Made by a program: the position numbers and the translations under genes | NCBI GenBank assembly: GCA_937900725.1 | Contig: CALCFP010000212.1 | Location: forward strand, 1 to 10,634 | DNA: 10,634 nucleotides | Direction of reading: 5' to 3' | Source of the DNA: an uncultured Bacteroidota bacterium | Lineage (GTDB): Bacteria; Bacteroidota; Bacteroidia; Bacteroidales; SZUA-534 | Part shown: piece after piece, positions 6,499-10,634 of the stretch | How the letters are laid out: the number at the start of each line of letters is the position of its first letter | Position numbering within the stretch: position 1 is the first letter of the stretch | Notes under the pieces: generated by a model | Database searches by the model: none | The model's input: the letters and a program-made list of their open reading frames with translations, nothing else | Told to the model about the DNA's origin: nothing

Positions 6499-8166
6499 TT
6501 AGTTTCTTGTTTCGTATAGGAACCTTTTGATGCTTTGTTTTGGTGTCTTCTCAAATTCTTTAGTCTGAAGTTCGATGCGCGAAACCTGCATAAACTTAGG
6601 CAGACTATCGTTGAGTTCCTTCTTGTTTTGTTCCATTATCTGCTCCAGGTCAGCCATTTGCAGACCTTGCTTCTTCATCATGTCCATATCAGGATATACA
6701 AGTGCCACAAGTTTGTTCTGGTCAGAAATGACCAACTGTTCCTGGACGTATGGCATGGCATTCAGTTTTGCCTCAATTTCTTCAGGATAGATATTTTCGC
6801 CCGAAGGACCGAGAATCATGCTCTTGCTGCGGCCTTTCAGGTAGATGAAGCCGTCCTTGTCCATAATGCCAAGGTCGCCGGTATGCAGATAGCCGTCCTT
6901 GTCAATGGTCTTTTGTGTGGCTGCCGGGTTCTTGTAGTAGCCTAACATTGTGCCTTCGCCAGTCAGCAGGATCTCGCCAGGTTGCTTTTCCGGGTCCGGA
7001 GAGTCGATAGTGACATTTATGGCATCAACAGGCAGGCCGGCAGAGCCCTTGCGAGCCAATCGCCATCCGGCATAGCTTACAAGCGGGCCACATTCGGTCA
7101 TACCGTAGCCTACCGAGTAGCGGAATTTTATTTTGTGAAGGAATGCCTCTACTTCAGGATTCAGTGCTGCGCCGCCAATCACCACTTCGCGGAAACGTTC
7201 GCCGAATGATGCTGACAGCGATTCGCGTATCTTTTTGCAGATTATATTGCTCAAGATAGGAATGTGAAGTGCTATTTTCATCCCTGTAGTGCTGATTTTT
7301 GGCTGAATTTGCTTTTTGTAGATTTTCTCAATCAACAAAGGAACGAGCAACAGCAAATGTGGCTTTACGACCTTGAAGGCTTCCAGCAGTACTGAAGGTC
7401 CTGCCGCGCGGCCCAGGTATGTTACGTGTGTGCCGACTGCAAGTGGCCACAACATTTCAAATGCGCAGCCGTAGGCATGGGCCAATGGTAGCATGCTCAG
7501 TATGTCGTCGCCCTCTTCAAGTTTCATATTGCGCCTGGCGTATTCCACGTTTGCCATCAGACTGCGGTAGGGGAGCATTACGCCTTTTGAAAAACCAGTA
7601 GTGCCCGATGTGTAGCTGATAACGGCAAGTTCTTCGCCGTCAACCTCAGGATATTTGATGTCGTTGGCCGTAAAACCGTTTGGATATTTCTTTGCAAACA
7701 ATTCATCCATTGAGTTCATCACAGTGGCAACGTTATACTCGTCGCGCTCGAAAGCCACAGTGAAGTTTGTCATGTTGATGATAGCCCTAAGGTTAGGCAT
7801 CTTTTCTGCATCAAGCGAAGGCAATACCATGTCGCCGCAGAACAGCATTACGGCATCGGAATGCGTGATGAGGTTCTGTACGTCGTTTGGATGGAAATCG
7901 ACAAGAATCGGGACAATGGTGCACCCGTATGTAATGGTGGCCAAGTACGATATTGCCCAATGTGGATGGCTTTTCCCTATCAAGGCAATCTTGTTACCTT
8001 TTTTTACACCACACTGCTCAAACAGGATGTGTATTTTTTCAATTTGCTCGGCAACCTGCCCGTAAGTGATTGAGAAATTGCCTTTATATATTGACAAGGC
8101 CTTTAAATCCCAGTGTTTTCTGAAGGATTCTTCGTAAGTCTTAACTAAATTTCCCTGAACAACCAT
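6499..8166 (-). CDS. AMP-forming fatty acyl-CoA synthetase (long-chain-fatty-acid-CoA ligase family)
   Basis: The protein (555 residues) belongs to the adenylate-forming ANL superfamily and should activate a carboxylic acid, probably a fatty acid, to acyl-AMP and then acyl-CoA. Core motifs are all present: the phosphate loop YTSGTTGFSKG (185-195), VGYGMTECGP (352-361, adenine and acyl-AMP site), TGD (429-431, ribose-binding Asp), KGRSKSMIL (444-452, hinge and conserved Arg446) and the C-terminal catalytic-lysine region EKTPKQSIKRFLY (539-551). K548 is the likely catalytic Lys, although the usual Gly before it is Ile here. There are no membrane segments or signal peptide. Length is near the normal FadD range. 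The exact chain length of the substrate cannot be read from the sequence; membrane-lipid remodelling or uptake of exogenous fatty acids are plausible roles. It is monocistronic, divergent from the Nfn-like operon, and has a strong terminator. Confidence 0.9.
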   Translation of the reverse strand: MVVQGNLVKTYEESFRKHWDLKALSIYKGNFSITYGQVAEQIEKIHILFEQCGVKKGNKIALIGKSHPHWAISYLATITYGCTIVPILVDFHPNDVQNLITHSDAVMLFCGDMVLPSLDAEKMPNLRAIINMTNFTVAFERDEYNVATVMNSMDELFAKKYPNGFTANDIKYPEVDGEELAVISYTSGTTGFSKGVMLPYRSLMANVEYARRNMKLEEGDDILSMLPLAHAYGCAFEMLWPLAVGTHVTYLGRAAGPSVLLEAFKVVKPHLLLLVPLLIEKIYKKQIQPKISTTGMKIALHIPILSNIICKKIRESLSASFGERFREVVIGGAALNPEVEAFLHKIKFRYSVGYGMTECGPLVSYAGWRLARKGSAGLPVDAINVTIDSPDPEKQPGEILLTGEGTMLGYYKNPAATQKTIDKDGYLHTGDLGIMDKDGFIYLKGRSKSMILGPSGENIYPEEIEAKLNAMPYVQEQLVISDQNKLVALVYPDMDMMKKQGLQMADLEQIMEQNKKELNDSLPKFMQVSRIELQTKEFEKTPKQSIKRFLYETRN

Positions 8167-8338
8167 GACGTTTGTTTTTAAATTCGGTTAGCAAAAAGCA
8201 AAAAACGTGCCAAAGTGGAACTTGTGTGTTTTTTTGGACGAATTTGACTTCGCATCTTATTCGCATTTTTGTATTCTGAACAATTACGCAAATCACTTAA
8301 AAGCCTTTATGGCCGTTGGATTACGCTATATAAACGAC

Positions 8339-8346
8339 CAAAGATA
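8339..8346 (-). promoter_or_regulatory. Candidate -7 box for the acyl-CoA synthetase gene
   Basis: The minus strand reads TATCTTTG, an exact match to TAnnTTTG. It is 172 bases before the ATG at 8166, which gives a long leader. No -33 element lies at the usual spacing, so a closer promoter with a weaker box is possible. Confidence 0.4.
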
Positions 8347-8377
8347 GCGGCGCGCATTTTTTAGGAATTGCTTTTGC

Positions 8378-8410
8378 TTGGCACAAATCTAAATTGTTTT
8401 AATACATTTG
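8378..8410 (+). promoter_or_regulatory. Candidate promoter of the Nfn-like operon
   Basis: The -7 box TACATTTG (8403-8410) matches TAnnTTTG exactly. A TTG at 8378-8380 lies 22 bases upstream of it, close to the usual -33 spacing. The start codon follows about 75 bases after the box, with no Shine-Dalgarno sequence. Confidence 0.6.
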
Positions 8411-8484
8411 CCAGTTAGTTTAAAACGTGTAAATGCCGATTTTTATCGACATAAATTGATGATAATCAACAAAATATATTTTAA

Positions 8485-9303
8485 GTGAACAAAATTGTTG
8501 CAAAAGAGTTCTTCTCTGAAAATGTAGTAAGGCTCGAAATTGAAGCTCCGCTGATAGCAAAATCGCGCAAAGCGGGCAACTTTGTGATTGTTAAGATTGG
8601 CGACAAAGGCGAACGCATACCGTTGACCATTTCAGCCGCCAATATCGAAAAAGGTACAATCGACTTGGTCGTACAACGCATCGGCGTGTCGTCACGCAAA
8701 CTTACCGACCTTAACGTTGGCGACTATGTCACCGACCTGGTTGGCCCACTTGGACGTGCAACCGAAGTCGAGAACTTTGGTACAGTGCTGGCTTGTGGCG
8801 GTGGCGTAGGCGTGGCACCACTTCTGCCTATAGTTGAGGCAATGAAGAAGGCTGGCAACCGCGTAGTAAGCATATTGGCCGCACGCAGTAAGGACCTGAT
8901 CATCCTTGAAGACCAAATGCGCAAGTGGTCTGACGAAGTTATAATCATGACCGACGACGGTTCATACGGCGAAAAAGGCAACGTTACCGTCGGCATGGAA
9001 AAGGTAATCGCAAAGGAGAAGATTGACAAGGCTATCGTAATCGGCCCAACCGTCATGATGAAGTTCGCATCGCTGACAACCAAGAAGTACGAAATTCCTA
9101 CTGTTGCTAGTCTCAACACAATCATGGTTGACGGAACAGGCATGTGTGGCGCTTGCCGTGTCACTGTTGACGGCAAGACAAAATTCGTCTGCGTTGACGG
9201 ACCTGAATTCGATGCACACAAAATCGATTTTGACGAGGTGCTGATGCGTATGCGCGCATACAAGACAGAAGAGGCTGAGGCTCTTGCAGAGTATAATAAA
9301 TAA
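8485..9303 (+). CDS. nfnA: NfnA-like FAD/NAD-binding [2Fe-2S] subunit (sulfide/dihydroorotate dehydrogenase-like)
   Basis: The 272-residue protein is a ferredoxin-NADP+ reductase-fold flavoprotein. The FAD motif RIPLTIS (44-50) and the NAD(P)-binding glycine loop GGGVGVAPLLPI (105-116) are clear. The C-terminal cluster site has D216, C221, C224 and C236 (DGTGMCGAC, then FVCVDGPEFDAH), fitting the Asp plus three Cys [2Fe-2S] ligation known for NfnA. With the following subunit it should form an NADH-dependent reduced ferredoxin:NADP+ oxidoreductase that links NADH, ferredoxin and NADPH pools by flavin-based bifurcation. Electron-transfer roles described as glutamate synthase or sulfide dehydrogenase small subunit are the alternative family names. 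The start is GTG at 8485: an in-frame TAA stands immediately before it, and the N-terminus MNKIVAKEFFSENVVRLEIE is the normal family start. The next gene follows after 11 bases. In some bacteria the two are one fused polypeptide; here they are separate. Confidence 0.9.
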   Translation: MNKIVAKEFFSENVVRLEIEAPLIAKSRKAGNFVIVKIGDKGERIPLTISAANIEKGTIDLVVQRIGVSSRKLTDLNVGDYVTDLVGPLGRATEVENFGTVLACGGGVGVAPLLPIVEAMKKAGNRVVSILAARSKDLIILEDQMRKWSDEVIIMTDDGSYGEKGNVTVGMEKVIAKEKIDKAIVIGPTVMMKFASLTTKKYEIPTVASLNTIMVDGTGMCGACRVTVDGKTKFVCVDGPEFDAHKIDFDEVLMRMRAYKTEEAEALAEYNK

Positions 9304-9314
9304 AATCTACGACA

Positions 9315-10634
9315 ATGACTAAAGAAGAGATAATGGCTCTGCGCAATGAGCCTTGGCGAGATGAATTGCGCAAGAAGATGAGTCCAAAGGACCGCGGTGC
9401 TTTGGAACGCGTCAAGATGCCTGAATTGGCACCTGACTATCGTGTCAAGACTTTTACAGAAGAGGTTCAGCAAGGTTTGACAAAGGAAATGGCAATGGCT
9501 GAGGCACAACGCTGCCTTGACTGCGGCGATCCTTCATGTATGAAAGGCTGCCCTGTAGGAATCAACATTCCTACCTTTGTAAAGCATATTGAAAAAGGCG
9601 AGTTTGCCGAGGCAATTGCAACTATCAAACAGACATCAAGCCTTCCTGCCGTTTGCGGTCGTGTATGCCCACAGGAAAAGCAATGCGAAGGCAACTGCAT
9701 CAAGTTGAAGATGAACCAAAAACCGGTAGCCATTGGCTATTTGGAACGCTTCGCTGCTGATTATGAGCGTGAGAGTGGAAAGATGCAGGCTCCAAAATGC
9801 GCACCAAAGAACGGAAAGAAAGTCTGCACCGTAGGCTCTGGTCCATCTGCATTGGCTTTCGCAGCCGATATGATCAAGTTCGGTTACGATGTAACTGTAT
9901 TTGAGGCTCTTCACGAGATTGGCGGCGTATTGAAATATGGTATTCCTGAATTCCGTTTGCCAAACAATGTGGTTGATGCCGAAATCAACACTTTGCGCCA
10001 AATGGGTGTAAACTTCCAACCAAATACAATCGTTGGAAAGACAATTAGTTACGAGCAACTGCACGAAATGGGATTCGACGGCATATTTGTCGGTTCAGGT
10101 GCAGGCCTGCCACGCTTTATGAGCATTCCGGGCGAAAACCTGATTGGCGTAATGTCATCTAACGAATACCTTACCCGTATCAACCTTATGGGTGCAGGCC
10201 GTGGCCAAGGATTCGACACTCCTGTGCTGAAAGGCAAGAACGTGGTTGTCTGCGGTGGTGGTAACACTGCAATGGACGCTTGCAGAACTGCTGTAAGACT
10301 TGGCGCTAAGGAAGTACATATTATCTATAGAAGAAGTATGGTAGAACTACCTGCTAATAAACAAGAAGTTGAAGAAAATAGACCTCCTGAAGAAAAATCA
10401 AATAGATCAAAAAAAAGTGAAAATGATGTAGAAAGACTTAAAGAGCTTGGAGAATATCTGAAAAAAACTTATGCAAAGAATCTTTTGAATGAAGCCGTAG
10501 AAGTTCGTACAACTGAAGGCGATGTGTACGAACGTTATATCCGCTGGGAAAAGCCCGTGCAAATTAATCGCATTGTTCTTCAGGAAGATATTACAAAAAG
10601 CCAGCGAGTTGAACAATTTGAAATTTACGCGAAG
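9315..10634 (+). CDS. nfnB: NfnB/GltD-like NADPH-dependent oxidoreductase with an abnormal, non-homologous 3' part; runs off the right edge
   Basis: The frame is open from ATG 9315 to the window end (440 codons, no stop). Residues 1-341 are a normal NfnB/glutamate synthase beta-like subunit. Cys for two [4Fe-4S] clusters lie in RCLDCGDPSCMKGCPVG (66-82) and AVCGRVCPQEKQCEGNC (112-128). The FAD loop VGSGPSALAFAADM (173-186) has Ala where the family usually has Gly. EIGGVLKYGIPEFRLP (201-216) and the NADPH loop VCGGGNTAMDACRTAVRLGA (312-331) follow. It should pair with NfnA. After IIYRRS (336-341) the family sequence fades (MVELPANKQEVEEN), and the expected last 120 or so residues, with the second FAD contact GGDA, are absent. 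From about residue 356 the protein resembles a GH29 fucosidase C-terminus. Arg codons change from CGN to AGA at residue 324. I consider the 5' two thirds genuine and the fusion suspect. Confidence 0.8.
   Translation, partial: MTKEEIMALRNEPWRDELRKKMSPKDRGALERVKMPELAPDYRVKTFTEEVQQGLTKEMAMAEAQRCLDCGDPSCMKGCPVGINIPTFVKHIEKGEFAEAIATIKQTSSLPAVCGRVCPQEKQCEGNCIKLKMNQKPVAIGYLERFAADYERESGKMQAPKCAPKNGKKVCTVGSGPSALAFAADMIKFGYDVTVFEALHEIGGVLKYGIPEFRLPNNVVDAEINTLRQMGVNFQPNTIVGKTISYEQLHEMGFDGIFVGSGAGLPRFMSIPGENLIGVMSSNEYLTRINLMGAGRGQGFDTPVLKGKNVVVCGGGNTAMDACRTAVRLGAKEVHIIYRRSMVELPANKQEVEENRPPEEKSNRSKKSENDVERLKELGEYLKKTYAKNLLNEAVEVRTTEGDVYERYIRWEKPVQINRIVLQEDITKSQRVEQFEIYAK
10380..10634 (+). other. Alpha-L-fucosidase (GH29)-like C-terminal fragment fused in frame to nfnB
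   Basis: Residues 356-440 of the nfnB frame do not fit NfnB. RPPEEKSNRSKKSENDVERL resembles the end of a GH29 catalytic domain (a PP-x-K-x-G-x-x-x-ENDVxRLKE pattern). The helix LKELGEYLKKTYAKNL is typical of the region that follows. EKPVQINRIVLQEDI and TKSQRVEQFEIYAK look like the F5/8-type (discoidin-like) domain of such fucosidases (a NRIVLQE...GQRV pattern). The linker that normally separates these parts, with a DGDxxTYW-like segment, seems to be missing between residues 397 and 400. This assignment is from memory of the family and has not been searched. The piece is too short to be a working fucosidase. It may be an assembly join or a recombination product. Confidence 0.5.

Larger units (their letters stand above)
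8167..8484. other. Divergent promoter region between the acyl-CoA synthetase and the Nfn-like operon
   Basis: About 318 AT-rich bases without a gene. Two -7 boxes in opposite orientation, 56 bases apart (8339-8346 minus, 8403-8410 plus), can serve the two divergent genes. They imply leaders of roughly 165 bases for the synthetase and 65 for the operon. I recognise no riboswitch. Confidence 0.6.

Noticed and set aside
8724..9509. 261-codon minus-strand open frame opposite nfnA and the start of nfnB
   Set aside because: It lies antisense to two well-supported flavoprotein genes and shows no domain, only low-complexity Ser/Thr/Pro-rich sequence. It is a shadow frame.
10380..10634. A new bifunctional oxidoreductase-fucosidase fusion enzyme
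   Set aside because: Both partners are incomplete at the joint, the composition changes abruptly, and it sits at the end of the sequence. A chimera is far more likely than a functional fusion.
1..10634. CRISPR array, tRNA/rRNA genes, insertion sequence, phage or defence module
   Set aside because: I looked for regular spaced repeats, cloverleaf-like sequence, transposase or integrase motifs and terminal inverted repeats and found none.

Overview
The window looks like a piece of a Bacteroidales (gut-type Bacteroidetes) chromosome. The evidence is consistent. Several start regions carry the Bacteroidetes -7 box TAnnTTTG and no Shine-Dalgarno sequence. The lysyl-tRNA synthetase has the C-terminal extension typical of the phylum. 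A periplasmic TPR sensor is joined in frame to a LytS/YehU-type histidine kinase. Several secreted proteins have Gln at or next to the predicted cleavage site. I cannot name a genus. Most of the window is ordinary: housekeeping or metabolic genes separated by clear intrinsic terminators.

Layout. 1-515 (+): 3' part of a coiled-coil plus C4 zinc-ribbon protein, followed by a strong terminator (539-568). 608-2053 (+): secreted TPR protein of unknown role. It converges on a minus-strand locus, 4220-2178, which encodes a periplasmic TPR sensor and a LytS-type histidine kinase. These two halves are in the same frame, separated by one TAA (3009-3011) and 17 sense codons, so this is most simply one 680-codon hybrid kinase gene broken by a nonsense codon. 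4221-4534 is non-coding, with the kinase promoter, a 22-nt inverted repeat and the lysS terminator. 6253-4535 (-): lysS. 6281-6498: heptamer repeats and the terminator of the next gene. 8166-6499 (-): AMP-forming acyl-CoA synthetase. 8167-8484: divergent promoter region. 8485-9303 (+) and 9315-10634 (+): an NfnA/NfnB-type flavoprotein operon (FAD/NAD/[2Fe-2S] subunit, then the GltD-like FAD/[4Fe-4S] subunit).

Two things deserve attention. First, the in-frame stop that splits the TPR-histidine kinase. Second, the right edge: the NfnB reading frame is normal to about residue 341. It then passes through an A-rich stretch in which all seven Arg codons are AGA (upstream, all fifteen are CGN) and continues without a stop into sequence resembling the C-terminal part of a GH29 alpha-L-fucosidase, with a discoidin-like end. 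This is a chimeric ORF: an assembly or sequencing artefact, or a recombination joint. I would not treat it as a genuine fusion enzyme without read-level support.

I see no CRISPR array, tRNA, rRNA, insertion sequence, phage module or recognisable defence system, and no convincing new multi-gene system.
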